DNA of 64,000 bases from MFD04716-140 sp963703125 (GTDB lineage Bacteria > Bacteroidota > Bacteroidia > Flavobacteriales > Flavobacteriaceae). Positions within the stretch are counted from its first letter, which is position 1. Each line of letters starts with the position of its first letter. Of the stretch, positions 32,519 to 41,951 are shown one piece after another. The notes under the pieces are model-generated. The model did not search any database. It was not told where the DNA came from and worked only from the letters and a program-made list of their open reading frames with translations. The translations under genes were made by a program, and so were the position numbers. The stretch is taken from NCBI GenBank assembly GCA_963703125.1, contig OY969790.1, positions 3,906,001-3,970,000 on the forward strand. The letters run 5' to 3'.

Positions 32519-32974
32519 TTATTCGCAATTATCTTTTCTCCGTGTATCAATTAGGTAAATTATCTTCCATTGTGAATCTTCCTTAAATAATTGAAATGAA
32601 TTTACGCCACAGTGATGAAAAGTATCGTTTAGCCAGAATTCATAGGAGGTCCATGCGTTCGCCATAGGTCCGTCAATTTGAATCGAGTAGTCCATTATTA
32701 CTTCCTTGAACTTTGTTGATTCAGGAATACCGACAATGGACTTTAAAAATTTTGAAAAATCCTCATTCAGCACAAAATCATTGCCAAGCGAGTCTTTTGC
32801 GATTGTTTGCATAATTATATTTTTAGAAGTAGTTTGTGTGATCAATGAAGAATCTTGGTTGTGAAAACCTTCAAAAAACTTTTCAATGGTAGATCGAACC
32901 TTCTCAATTTCCGATTTTTGAGCTGATAGATTTGCGCTTATTAAAAGAAGTGTAAGTAAAATATATGTTTTCAT
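32519..32974 (-). CDS. Exported SnoaL/NTF2-like protein (DUF4440-type)
   Basis: 151 residues from the ATG at 32972-32974, which gives a good signal peptide (MKTYILLTLLLISANLSA-QK); a second start six codons upstream is possible. The mature protein has the NTF2-like pattern of helices then strands (RSTIEKFFEGFHNQDSSLI, GPMANAWTSYEFWLNDTFH, GVNSFQLFKEDSQWKIIYLI). Such cone-shaped folds occur in isomerases and in binding proteins; function unassigned. Confidence 0.75.
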   Translation of the reverse strand: MKTYILLTLLLISANLSAQKSEIEKVRSTIEKFFEGFHNQDSSLITQTTSKNIIMQTIAKDSLGNDFVLNEDFSKFLKSIVGIPESTKFKEVIMDYSIQIDGPMANAWTSYEFWLNDTFHHCGVNSFQLFKEDSQWKIIYLIDTRRKDNCE

Positions 32975-33120
32975 AAATGGTTGCTTTGTCAAATTTAATC
33001 AAATTTCCAATGTTCCGTGCCAGATGAAAATCCTGTTCTTCAGTCAGGGCTAAACATAAAATCCTTTAATGTTCTATACTAAAGGAATTCCTTACTTTTA
33101 TCGCTCTAAATTGAAATTAC

Positions 33121-33939
33121 ATGTCAACCGCTAAAAAAGAGTACAAGCGTATAACCGTCAAGTCCCTTGTGGAAATGAAAAAAAATGGCGAAAAAATATC
33201 AATGCTTACCGCATATGATTATTCTATGGCAAAGATTGTGGATGCGGCACAAGTTGACGTTATCCTGGTAGGTGACTCGGCCAGCAATGTCATGGCGGGC
33301 CATGAGACCACCCTTCCAATTACATTGGATCAAATGATATATCATGCAGCTTCGGTAATACGGGCGGTTGAGAGAGCCCTTGTTGTAGTGGACATTCCTT
33401 TTGGAAGTTATCAAAGTGATCCCAAGGAAGCCCTACGTTCTGCTATACGCATTATGAAAGAAAGTGGAGCGCATGCCGTGAAAGTTGAAGGTGGTATAGA
33501 AATAAAGGAGTCGGTAAAGCGAATATTGAATGCGGGAATTCCCGTAATGGGCCACTTAGGCTTAACGCCCCAATCTATTTATAAATTCGGTACCTATACC
33601 GTTCGTGCTAAAGAGGAACAAGAGGCGGAAAAATTAATGGAGGATGCCAAATTGTTGGAGAAACTGGGTTGTTTCGCCATTGTTTTAGAGAAAATACCGG
33701 CAAGCTTGACAAAGCTTGTCTCGGAAAACATATCAATTCCCACGATAGGAATTGGTGGGGGAAAACATGCAGATGGACAGGTACTTGTTATTCATGACCT
33801 ACTTGGAATGACCCATGAATTCAGTCCAAGATTCTTAAGGAGATATATGAATTTATATGAAGAAATGGGCGAGGCCATTTCCAATTACGTAAAAGACGTC
33901 AAGGCCAAGGATTTCCCCAGCGACGATGAACAATATTAA
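33121..33939 (+). CDS. panB: 3-methyl-2-oxobutanoate hydroxymethyltransferase (PanB)
   Basis: First step of pantothenate synthesis: transfers a hydroxymethyl group from 5,10-methylene-THF to 2-oxoisovalerate. 272 residues, normal length. Motifs: MLTAYDYSMAKIVD, VILVGDSASNVMAGHETTLP (Mg-binding Asp), VVVDIPFGSYQ, AVKVEGG, GHLGLTPQS and IGIGGGKHADGQVLVIHDLL. Cytosolic. It leads a plus-strand series with lspA (26 bp downstream), the RluA gene and DUF4252. Confidence 0.96.
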   Translation: MSTAKKEYKRITVKSLVEMKKNGEKISMLTAYDYSMAKIVDAAQVDVILVGDSASNVMAGHETTLPITLDQMIYHAASVIRAVERALVVVDIPFGSYQSDPKEALRSAIRIMKESGAHAVKVEGGIEIKESVKRILNAGIPVMGHLGLTPQSIYKFGTYTVRAKEEQEAEKLMEDAKLLEKLGCFAIVLEKIPASLTKLVSENISIPTIGIGGGKHADGQVLVIHDLLGMTHEFSPRFLRRYMNLYEEMGEAISNYVKDVKAKDFPSDDEQY

Positions 33940-33965
33940 ATAAACCGCTATACCGCCTATTTTAC

Positions 33966-34463
33966 ATGCAACGCAAAACTTCCATTTCAAAAATTGCGAT
34001 CATTGTATTGGTCCTTGTGAATGTGGGTTGTGATCAAATTTCAAAAGATGTGGTTCGGAAAAATGTGGAACCACGTGATTACATTCAAATTTTTGAAGAC
34101 AATCTTATACTTACGAATGTAGAAAACACGGGGGCAATGTTGGGATTTGGGGAAAACCTCCCTCCTATTCTTAAAATGATCCTATTACAGGTACTGCCTG
34201 TTTTGGTATTGCTTTTTCTACTTATAAGGATATTGAAAAAATCAAATTTGAATAGGTGGATGATTATTGCTTTTGCCTTTGTAATTGGAGGTGGAATCGG
34301 GAATTTAATTGATCGTATACGTTATGGTTCGGTGACCGATTTTTTTCAAATCAAACTGGGTTTCCTTAAAACGGGAATCTTCAACATGGCCGATGTTTCA
34401 GTAACAACTGGAATTTTATTGCTATTGATGCTTTCGTTAAGAACTAAAAAGATAGCGTTATAA
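33966..34463 (+). CDS. lspA: Lipoprotein signal peptidase (LspA)
   Basis: Aspartic protease of the inner membrane that removes signal peptides of diacylated prolipoproteins. 165 residues, four transmembrane segments (about 8-22, 70-90, 98-115, 143-160). The catalytic pair is visible as Asp125 (GSVTDFF) and Asp143 (FNMADV), with GNLIDRI and NTGAMLGF. The many lipoproteins in this window are its likely substrates. The stop overlaps the next start by one base. Confidence 0.94.
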   Translation: MQRKTSISKIAIIVLVLVNVGCDQISKDVVRKNVEPRDYIQIFEDNLILTNVENTGAMLGFGENLPPILKMILLQVLPVLVLLFLLIRILKKSNLNRWMIIAFAFVIGGGIGNLIDRIRYGSVTDFFQIKLGFLKTGIFNMADVSVTTGILLLLMLSLRTKKIAL

Positions 34464-35161
34464 TGGACATCAAAATTACTTCAACCCCAGAGAATCTTCA
34501 AGTGATTTATGAAGACAATCATCTTATAGCCATAAACAAAAGACCCGGGGATATTGTGCAAGGAGATGATACGGGTGACGAACCTTTAAGTGAAGTAGTA
34601 AAAACCTACATCAAAAAAAAATATAACAAGCCGGGAAATGTATATTTAGGTGTGGCCCATAGATTGGACCGACCTACTTCGGGAATCGTTGTTTTTGCCA
34701 AAACGTCAAAAGTGTTACCAAGGTTAAACAAATTATTTGCCGAAAAAGAGGCTAAAAAAATATATTGGGCAGTCGTCAAAAATACGCCCCCAAAAATAAA
34801 AGATACCTTGACTCATTGGTTAAAAAGAAATACAAAACAGAATAAATCATACGCTCATATCAAAGAAGTTCCCAATAGTAAAAGAGCGGTTCTTAACTAT
34901 GCACAGATTAAATCTTTGGATCGATATTTTTTACTTGAAATAGACTTGGAAACAGGTAGACATCATCAGATCAGAGCGCAATTGGCAGCAATCGGTTGCA
35001 TTATTAAAGGAGATCTAAAATATGGTGCCGACCGCAGCAATGAAGATGGAAGCATTCATCTACATGCCAGAAGTCTATCTTTCATTCATCCCGTAGCCAA
35101 AACCCATATAGAACTGATTGCCCAACCCCCTTGCGATTCAATTTGGAACGCTTGTTGTTAA
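34463..35161 (+). CDS. RluA family pseudouridine synthase
   Basis: 232 residues. The catalytic motif HRLDRPTSGIVVFAKT contains the nucleophile Asp69. ETGRHHQIRAQLAAIGC and HLHARSLSFIHP are further family blocks. It has no S4 domain, which suggests a TruC/RluA-type enzyme modifying tRNA or rRNA rather than RluC/D. Coupled to lspA by one-base overlap. Confidence 0.92.
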   Translation: MDIKITSTPENLQVIYEDNHLIAINKRPGDIVQGDDTGDEPLSEVVKTYIKKKYNKPGNVYLGVAHRLDRPTSGIVVFAKTSKVLPRLNKLFAEKEAKKIYWAVVKNTPPKIKDTLTHWLKRNTKQNKSYAHIKEVPNSKRAVLNYAQIKSLDRYFLLEIDLETGRHHQIRAQLAAIGCIIKGDLKYGADRSNEDGSIHLHARSLSFIHPVAKTHIELIAQPPCDSIWNACC

Positions 35162-35193
35162 TGTAAGTCCACGAACATCATAAACCCTATAAA

Positions 35194-35721
35194 ATGTTGA
35201 AGAAATCAATTACACTATTATCAATTTTCATATTCACTTCTTGTAGCTCTTATAATTCAATTGACAGTTTCTATAATGCTCATAAAAATGATGATCATGT
35301 AACCGCCGTAAGGGTGCCCCAATTTATGCTGGCTTTGATCAGCAATATATCTCCAGAAATGCAATCTCTGGTCGGGAACACCAAAGATCTAAGGTATATG
35401 CGGTTCCCTAGTACAACAACCGCAAGAACTGAATTTTTAAATAATCAAATGAACGACATTACAGGAAATTCATTTATTGAAGTGTATCGAAAAAATGACA
35501 ATCAAAAGAGAAATGTTGTTTCGATACGCGAAAAGAGAAACGCAGTGAAAGAAATATTAATTTACAACAACAACAATCTGAACGGTTCCTTTCTCTACTT
35601 TAATGGCAATTTTGATCCCGTAAAAATTCGTGAAATGGCTCAAAACCAAGAATTTCAGAAAATGGGTGAAAGTCTCATGAACCAATTCGGTCAAGAAGTT
35701 CAAAATAAGGAAAACGAATAG
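35194..35721 (+). CDS. DUF4252 lipoprotein
   Basis: 175 residues, with a lipobox (IFIFTSC, Cys16). The mature part matches DUF4252, a Bacteroidota family of unknown function: RVPQFMLALISNISPEMQSL, RYMRFPSTTTARTEFLNNQM, IEVYRKNDNQKRNVVSIREK and a FLYFNGNFDPVKIREMAQN tail. Envelope-associated. Last gene of the panB series. Confidence 0.85.
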   Translation: MLKKSITLLSIFIFTSCSSYNSIDSFYNAHKNDDHVTAVRVPQFMLALISNISPEMQSLVGNTKDLRYMRFPSTTTARTEFLNNQMNDITGNSFIEVYRKNDNQKRNVVSIREKRNAVKEILIYNNNNLNGSFLYFNGNFDPVKIREMAQNQEFQKMGESLMNQFGQEVQNKENE

Positions 35722-35741
35722 TCAATTGTACTGCCAATAAC

Positions 35742-36605
35742 TTACTTATAAGATCTAAAACTCTCAATAACCACAGAACTTAATATTAAAGTACCTCCAA
35801 AAATAGTAGTTAAGGACGGTATTTCCGACAAAATGAAAGCACCAATTAAAATCCCATAAACAGGCTGAATACTGCTTAAAATACTTACGGTGGTAACTGA
35901 AAAATGTTTGAAACAATTTATGAACATGGTATGTCCCAAAACTGTAGTGATCAATATTAGGCCAAGTAAAGGCTTCCAATATGTGGTGAGATCACTTGTG
36001 CCATAAAAAAAATAAGAGGGGATCAATAGCAGGCCTACAATACCCATTTGGTAGGTCATCAATAGCGAACCATTGTACCTGTCAACCTTTGTTTTAAGGA
36101 TTAGATTCCTCACGGAGTAACATATTGCTGAAAAAATACCTAAAGCAACTGCCAAGGTATCGGAGTTTTGAAAGCCAAAATTGGGAACAAGTAAATAAAT
36201 GCCGGTCAAGACCAAAATTCCCAATATAAGATGCAACTTTTGAAGCTTGCTTCTTAAAAAAAGGGGCTCCAAAAATGCTGTGATTACTGGATAAGTAAAT
36301 AATGAAAGCATTCCCACGGCCACATTTGACAGTTGCAAAGCGTAAAAGTAGGAGACCCAATGAACTCCCATCAGTAATCCACATATCAAAATTGGAAATT
36401 TGTCCTTACCGGCGAGAGAGAAAGAAATGCCCTTATATCTGCAAAATGCAAACAATAAAAGGAAAGCCAATAAAGCTCTGATTTCTATTGTCAATGCTAC
36501 TGGAAGTGTAATATACTTTCCAAAAGGACCCGATGTGCCCAACAACAGCATGGTCAAATTAATTTCTAGAAAATTTCCGGTGTGAAAGGATTTACTTTTT
36601 ATCAA
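35742..36605 (-). CDS. EamA/DMT family transporter
   Basis: 287 residues with ten predicted transmembrane helices and two EamA repeats (GTSGPFGKYITLPVAL then ALLAFLLLFAFCRYKG; second repeat from AVALGIFSAICYSVRN). Members of the drug/metabolite transporter superfamily export or import small metabolites such as amino acids; substrate unknown. Its start lies 3 bp downstream of the stop of the 514-residue gene on the same strand. Confidence 0.9.
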   Translation of the reverse strand: MIKSKSFHTGNFLEINLTMLLLGTSGPFGKYITLPVALTIEIRALLAFLLLFAFCRYKGISFSLAGKDKFPILICGLLMGVHWVSYFYALQLSNVAVGMLSLFTYPVITAFLEPLFLRSKLQKLHLILGILVLTGIYLLVPNFGFQNSDTLAVALGIFSAICYSVRNLILKTKVDRYNGSLLMTYQMGIVGLLLIPSYFFYGTSDLTTYWKPLLGLILITTVLGHTMFINCFKHFSVTTVSILSSIQPVYGILIGAFILSEIPSLTTIFGGTLILSSVVIESFRSYK

Positions 36606-36608
36606 ACC

Positions 36609-38153
36609 CTATCTCGTATATATTTTCGCCTTCTCACGAATAATGACACCAACCGGCTTATTTTCCAAGTGACTTTCGAGCCACGAAATTATGTCCAGAT
36701 ACAGAAATGCCCTCCTTTCATATGGGTGATCTTCATATTTTTTAAGCTGACTATACAATTTTTCAAATTCTGAATTCAATTCATGTGGGTAAATATTCCC
36801 TAGATTTCTAAGAAATTTTATCATTTCTTTCTGAACACCATGGAGGTCGTTCATTTTAATCAAAAACTTGTATGTGCTTTTTAGCTGTACTTCCAAATGA
36901 TAGTCCATTCCGGCCTCATAATGTGCCACCAGGCTCAAAACCCTGGCAAAACACATAAGGTCCTCGCGCATTTTTAAATGCTTATTATTGATGATTTTTT
37001 TTAGGTAAAAAATACAGTTCTTGTTATCACCATTACCAAAATACAAACAGGCAATTTTGTAATATAGGAGCATTATATGGTGCACATCAATTCTATCCTT
37101 GTGTTTATTTATTCCGTACTCAACAATTTTAACCAGATACAATCCTTTTTCAAAAGTACCTTCCAAAAAATGCTGATTTAATCTATTGGCATTTATATAT
37201 AAAAAACTTAATGAGGATATATTGTCGTTCTTAGGGAAGTCGGGACTTTCGACTACGGTTTCCAATTTTTTGAGTGTTTCTTTAAATTGGGAGGCATATC
37301 GAACAAAAAACAAAGATTCCAATAGATAATGGTTCCCTTTCAAAAAGAACACGGGGTTCAATTGGATCATGTCTTTATGATCATAGAAAAGGTCTACCCA
37401 TTTATTTGAATATTTATAACATGACAGGAAATCCTGAATCAAAAAACTATACCATAAATGTGCCTTGTACAGCCATAATTTTTCTCTAAAACCCAATTCT
37501 TCAATAGTGTATTTTGGAAGGTGCTTATCAAAATACTTCTTAACACGTTGATAATCTGAATCGCTTTGAACATAGCCAATTTTCAACATCATTCCATAGA
37601 GTTGCAAGGATAAATTGGATAGTTTACTGGTCATTACGTTCTGGGCGGACAACCATTTGGCCTGCATGGCCAATTCATCGGCACGGTCGGGTATACTGCG
37701 AGTAATATACTGTGTTTCTATTATTTTCTCAAGTTCAACAATTTCGTACGCAATATTTTTTTCCTCATGCTCAATAGCGTTTATTTTCGCCTTATCAAGA
37801 ATTTTAAGGCTTTGCCTATAAAGGCCCTTTTGGTACAAAATAGTCGCAAAATCTAGTTGCTCTCTAATTTGAACCCTAATGTTTTGATTCACAGGATTTA
37901 AGCGTAAACTCACCAAGATTTGTTTGTACAGATGGGCCTTAAGGTTTGAGAGTTGAGCTTTCTTTACGATCCCGCTTGTCAAAATTATTTTTTCATCATA
38001 ATTCTTTAGCTTATCCAACAGGTTAAAAAGACCCAAAAATTTAGCATCGGTATTCACACCGAGCCTGCCAACATAGAGCTTAAATTGTCGTTTTTCGGAC
38101 TTTGAAAGTGATTTAACCAAGACGAACAAGGCATCTTTGTGCACATTTGTCAT
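36609..38153 (-). CDS. Hypothetical helical-repeat protein (TPR-like)
   Basis: 514 residues, not recognised as a named family. It is almost entirely helical with spaced short helices that look like degenerate TPR repeats (LDFATILYQKGLYRQSLKIL, YKIACLYFGNGDNKNCIFYL, LKKIINNKHLKMREDLMC). The N-terminus MTNVHKDALFVLVKSLSKSE resembles proteins common in flavobacteria and sphingobacteria with no known role. No signal peptide. Divergent from leuA, sharing a 146-bp gap. Confidence 0.75.
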   Translation of the reverse strand: MTNVHKDALFVLVKSLSKSEKRQFKLYVGRLGVNTDAKFLGLFNLLDKLKNYDEKIILTSGIVKKAQLSNLKAHLYKQILVSLRLNPVNQNIRVQIREQLDFATILYQKGLYRQSLKILDKAKINAIEHEEKNIAYEIVELEKIIETQYITRSIPDRADELAMQAKWLSAQNVMTSKLSNLSLQLYGMMLKIGYVQSDSDYQRVKKYFDKHLPKYTIEELGFREKLWLYKAHLWYSFLIQDFLSCYKYSNKWVDLFYDHKDMIQLNPVFFLKGNHYLLESLFFVRYASQFKETLKKLETVVESPDFPKNDNISSLSFLYINANRLNQHFLEGTFEKGLYLVKIVEYGINKHKDRIDVHHIMLLYYKIACLYFGNGDNKNCIFYLKKIINNKHLKMREDLMCFARVLSLVAHYEAGMDYHLEVQLKSTYKFLIKMNDLHGVQKEMIKFLRNLGNIYPHELNSEFEKLYSQLKKYEDHPYERRAFLYLDIISWLESHLENKPVGVIIREKAKIYTR

Positions 38154-38299
38154 CGTAAAAAATAGAGTTTAAAGTATTATAAGTCAGTATTTTAATATTC
38201 CAGCAAAGTGTGTCAACGTTGTAAATAAATAGTACAAATCATGCTAAATTTGCTTATTCACCATATATTCGTACAAGCTAGCTAAACTACACAAATATA

Positions 38300-39472
38300 A
38301 TGAGCAAAGATATAGTACAAATTTTTGATACAACCCTTCGAGACGGAGAGCAAGTACCGGGCTGCAAATTGGATACCGAGCAGAAATTGGTAATTGCGGA
38401 GCGTTTGGACGAATTGGGCGTGGACGTTATAGAAGCGGGTTTCCCTATATCAAGCCCTGGGGATTTCAATTCAGTAGATCAAATTGCAAGAATTGTAAAA
38501 AATGCAACCGTTTGCGGTTTAACAAGAGCTGTTAAAAAGGATATTGAAGTAGCGGCGGCGGCTTTAAAAAATGCAAAAAGGCCGAGAATACATACGGGCA
38601 TCGGAACTTCGGACTCGCATATAAAATACAAATTTAATTCAGATCGGGAAGGAATCATAGAACGAGCGGTGGACGCCGTGAGCTATGCGAAAACTTTTGT
38701 GGAGGATGTTGAGTTTTATGCCGAGGATGCCGGTAGAACCGACAATGAATTTCTTGCCCGGGTCTGTGAAGCTGTAATCAAGGCAGGAGCGACTGTACTT
38801 AATATTCCGGACACAACAGGATATTGTCTGCCAGACGAGTACGGAGCCAAGATGCGCTATTTGAAAGAAAATGTTACAGGTATCCATAAAGCAACATTGT
38901 CCTGTCATTGCCACAATGATCTCGGGTTGGCAACCGCCAATTCAATTGCCGGCGTTGTAAACGGGGCACGACAAATTGAATGCACAATAAACGGATTAGG
39001 AGAAAGGGCCGGCAATACTTCATTGGAAGAAGTCGTAATGATTCTAAGACAGCACCCAACATTGGGATTGGACACAAATGTGAATAGCAAGCTCCTTTAT
39101 AGTACCAGCCAAATGGTATCCCAAAAAATGGGTGTTATGGTTCAACCGAACAAGGCCATTGTCGGGGCCAACGCATTTGCGCATAGCTCAGGAATTCATC
39201 AAGACGGTGTGATCAAGAACAGGGAAACTTACGAAATTATAGACCCTGCCGATGTTGGGGTTAACGAATCCTCAATTGTCTTGACCGCAAGAAGTGGTCG
39301 CGCTGCTTTGGCATATCGCGCCAAAAAAGTGGGTTATGAGCTAACTAAGGTCCAACTGGATTCAGTTTATCTGGAATTCTTAAAGTTTGCGGATCGCAAA
39401 AAAGAGGTTCTTGATAATGACATCCATGAAATCATTGAAAGCAGCAAACTAAATATAGAGAGCCTCACTTAA
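38300..39472 (+). CDS. leuA: 2-isopropylmalate synthase (LeuA), short form
   Basis: Condenses acetyl-CoA with 2-oxoisovalerate in leucine synthesis. 390 residues, about 120 shorter than the LeuA of enterobacteria because the C-terminal leucine-binding regulatory domain is absent; flavobacterial enzymes are usually of this size. Landmarks: IFDTTLRDGEQVPGCKLD, DVIEAGFPISSPGDF, LSCHCHNDLGLATANS (metal-binding HxH), INGLGERAGNTSLEEVVM and HSSGIHQDGVIKN. Related homocitrate or citramalate synthases are possible, but the adjoining leuB supports LeuA. Confidence 0.92.
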   Translation: MSKDIVQIFDTTLRDGEQVPGCKLDTEQKLVIAERLDELGVDVIEAGFPISSPGDFNSVDQIARIVKNATVCGLTRAVKKDIEVAAAALKNAKRPRIHTGIGTSDSHIKYKFNSDREGIIERAVDAVSYAKTFVEDVEFYAEDAGRTDNEFLARVCEAVIKAGATVLNIPDTTGYCLPDEYGAKMRYLKENVTGIHKATLSCHCHNDLGLATANSIAGVVNGARQIECTINGLGERAGNTSLEEVVMILRQHPTLGLDTNVNSKLLYSTSQMVSQKMGVMVQPNKAIVGANAFAHSSGIHQDGVIKNRETYEIIDPADVGVNESSIVLTARSGRAALAYRAKKVGYELTKVQLDSVYLEFLKFADRKKEVLDNDIHEIIESSKLNIESLT

Positions 39473-40590
39473 TGCGTCTTAAAATAGCTCTACTCGGTGG
39501 GGACGGTATTGGTCCCGAAGTTTTGGCACAGGCCGTTAAATGCTTGCAGTCAGTTGGTGAAACTTTTGGGCATACTTTTACATTTGAAAAGGCGCCAGTA
39601 GGTGCTGAAGCAATGGACATTGAGGGTAATCCGTTGCCCGAAAAAACCATAAAACTTTGTCGGGATTCCGATGCTATTTTATTTGGGGCCATTGGTTCTT
39701 TGGAATATGATAACAATCCGGATGCAAGGGTAAGACCAGAGCAGGGACTTCTTAAATTGCGTAAAGAACTGGACTTGTTTGCCAATATTAGGCCCATCAA
39801 AATGTTCCACCATCTTATTCCCGGATCACCTTTGAAGGAAAATGTGGTTAAGGGTACCGATTTTGTTATCTTTCGAGAGCTTACCAGTGGTATTTATTTC
39901 AGTGAGAAAAAATTAAGTGAAGATGGAGCTTATGCATCGGATCTTTGTGAATATTCTGAAAAAGAAATCAGCAGAATAGCCCATTTGGCATTTAAAGCAG
40001 CAAAAAAAAGAAAGAAAAAACTCACTCTAGTTGACAAGGCCAACGTTTTGGAGACATCAAGATTGTGGCGCAGGGTAGTAATGAATATTGCCAACAGTTA
40101 CCCAGAGGTAGAATTAGAGTGCCTTTTTGTAGATAAGGCCGCTATACAAATGATATTGAATCCAAGTCAATTTGATGTGATTTTAACCGACAATATGTTT
40201 GGTGATATTTTGAACGACCAGGCAAGTGTTCTTTTAGGTTCAACGGGTATATTACCTTCTGCTTCCATTGGAACCGAAAATGCCATGTTCGAACCCGTTC
40301 ATGGTTCATACCCACAGGCAAAAGGCAAGAATATAGCGAATCCTGTGGCCTCCATTTTGAGCGTTGCCCTACTTCTACAACACTTTGGCCTGGAAGAAGA
40401 ATCCAATGCAGTTGTTTCTTCGGTACTGAAGTCGTTCCATAAAAAAATTGTAACCTCGGACATTTTGGGAACCAGTAAGTACGGTACCAATTACATTGGA
40501 GATTACATTGCACATAATATTACAGATTCCGAAGACAATTTAACCATAAATGATGAAAACATCTGGTTAGGAAAATCTACTATTATTTAG
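39472..40590 (+). CDS. leuB: 3-isopropylmalate dehydrogenase (LeuB)
   Basis: NAD-dependent oxidative decarboxylation of 3-isopropylmalate. 372 residues. Motifs: LLGGDGIGPEVLAQAVKCL, FGAIGSLEYDNNP, RPEQGLLKLRKELDLFANIRP, FVIFRELTSGIYF, VDKANVLETSRLWR and FGDILNDQASVLLGSTGILP with the metal-binding aspartates. The start overlaps the leuA stop by one base. leuC/leuD are not in view. Confidence 0.96.
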   Translation: MRLKIALLGGDGIGPEVLAQAVKCLQSVGETFGHTFTFEKAPVGAEAMDIEGNPLPEKTIKLCRDSDAILFGAIGSLEYDNNPDARVRPEQGLLKLRKELDLFANIRPIKMFHHLIPGSPLKENVVKGTDFVIFRELTSGIYFSEKKLSEDGAYASDLCEYSEKEISRIAHLAFKAAKKRKKKLTLVDKANVLETSRLWRRVVMNIANSYPEVELECLFVDKAAIQMILNPSQFDVILTDNMFGDILNDQASVLLGSTGILPSASIGTENAMFEPVHGSYPQAKGKNIANPVASILSVALLLQHFGLEEESNAVVSSVLKSFHKKIVTSDILGTSKYGTNYIGDYIAHNITDSEDNLTINDENIWLGKSTII

Positions 40591-40602
40591 CAATTTTTAA
40601 TT

Positions 40603-41841
40603 TTATTCCCGAGACAGTTCCTTCACAAAATTGTCAAACTCCTGCTTAAAGATTTGGTATTTTTCTTCTGTTGCGGGTCCATTGAAACCGGTATGTATTT
40701 TACGGACTTTCCCTTCCTTATCGATAAATATGGTAGTTGGGTACGATAATATATGGTTCAACATGGGTAATTTTTCTTGTGCCTTTGATTTATCGGAAGT
40801 ACCGTATTGGGCCAACAAGATAGGGTACGGCACTCCTAGCCTATCCTTGAGTCTTTTAATACTTTTAAATGCACCATCTTCCGTTCTCGCATATTCAAAG
40901 GCCAAAGCAATAATTTCAATTTCCGGATTTTTATTTAAATAGTCGATCAGAAACTTTGTCTCGTCCAAACAATTGGGACACCAGGTACCCATAATTTGTA
41001 CAATGACTACTTTATTTTTAAACCTTGAATCCTCTAGGGAAATTTCCACTCCATTTTCATTTGGAAATGAGAATTCCAATTTTTCATATCCTTCCTTTAA
41101 AAATGTTAAAGAATCTTCACTTGGCAGTTCGTATATCTCATTTCGCCTACCGACAAACGTCTCCTTTGAATGGTTACCAGAGTAGAACAGGCCATTCAAG
41201 GTACTATCGGATGCCTGGGCAGAGAACAGGAATGCGTGGGCACCATCAAAAGTTGAGAGCTTCAATGAATCACCGTTCATCACACCTTCCAAATAGCGAT
41301 AGTCGCCCGTAGTTGTTCTAAATGTTCCTGTAACTTTTGCCCCTTCTTGCATAAAAATTCCCTTGGCAGGATAGGAATCCTCGGAATTTGGATTAAACTC
41401 AACTTCCCATTGACCTGAAATATTTTCTGTGGGGATTCCATTTTGGATGAATCTCTCATTAGAACCAAAAGTTGCTTCAAAAGGAACTATTCTATTTAAA
41501 CTTTCCTTAATAAAAGAACCGCGCATGGCGGTGTCCGAAAATTTTGCCACAATATAACCTTCGAAAACCGGCGGCCTTATATAAATTGAATCATTTCTAA
41601 TTTCTATCTCATCAAGCACTATAGTCTCTGAGGCGTTAAATATTTCCAACTGGTACGCATTGTCGCTTATTTTTTTCAGGCTGAAATTGAACGGAAGTTT
41701 TTGGCCATCAATTGTTTCCAATTTTGCCAACCACATACCTTCATTAGGTTTTGACGGCTTGGGTTCGCTACACGAACCAATAAGAAAAGTTGCCAATAGA
41801 AAAACAATAAAATTTTGCGAAGTGAAAATGCTTTTGTCCAT
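40603..41841 (-). CDS. TlpA-like thioredoxin-domain lipoprotein
   Basis: 412 residues, lipobox LIGSC (Cys24) after the signal peptide. A beta-rich N-terminal half (residues 30-250) precedes a TlpA-type thioredoxin domain with the redox motif TWCPNCLDETKF and cis-Pro region YPTTIFIDKEGKVRKIHTGF. Probably maintains thiols or supports cytochrome/disulfide chemistry in the periplasm. Convergent with leuB, 12 bp apart. Confidence 0.88.
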   Translation of the reverse strand: MDKSIFTSQNFIVFLLATFLIGSCSEPKPSKPNEGMWLAKLETIDGQKLPFNFSLKKISDNAYQLEIFNASETIVLDEIEIRNDSIYIRPPVFEGYIVAKFSDTAMRGSFIKESLNRIVPFEATFGSNERFIQNGIPTENISGQWEVEFNPNSEDSYPAKGIFMQEGAKVTGTFRTTTGDYRYLEGVMNGDSLKLSTFDGAHAFLFSAQASDSTLNGLFYSGNHSKETFVGRRNEIYELPSEDSLTFLKEGYEKLEFSFPNENGVEISLEDSRFKNKVVIVQIMGTWCPNCLDETKFLIDYLNKNPEIEIIALAFEYARTEDGAFKSIKRLKDRLGVPYPILLAQYGTSDKSKAQEKLPMLNHILSYPTTIFIDKEGKVRKIHTGFNGPATEEKYQIFKQEFDNFVKELSRE

Positions 41842-41901
41842 ACTCGAAATAACAACATAATATTTACAATAAAAAATTGGAACGAATAGTAGAACCGCAT
41901 A

Positions 41902-41932
41902 TTGAATGTCTTACTGCATTGTTTTATCTTTA
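41902..41932 (+). promoter_or_regulatory. Promoter of pheT
   Basis: TTG (41902-41904), 20-bp spacer and TATCTTTA (41925-41932), one base from the TAnnTTTG consensus, 20 bp before the pheT start codon. Confidence 0.5.
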
Positions 41933-41951
41933 CGGCCTTTAAAACCAAACC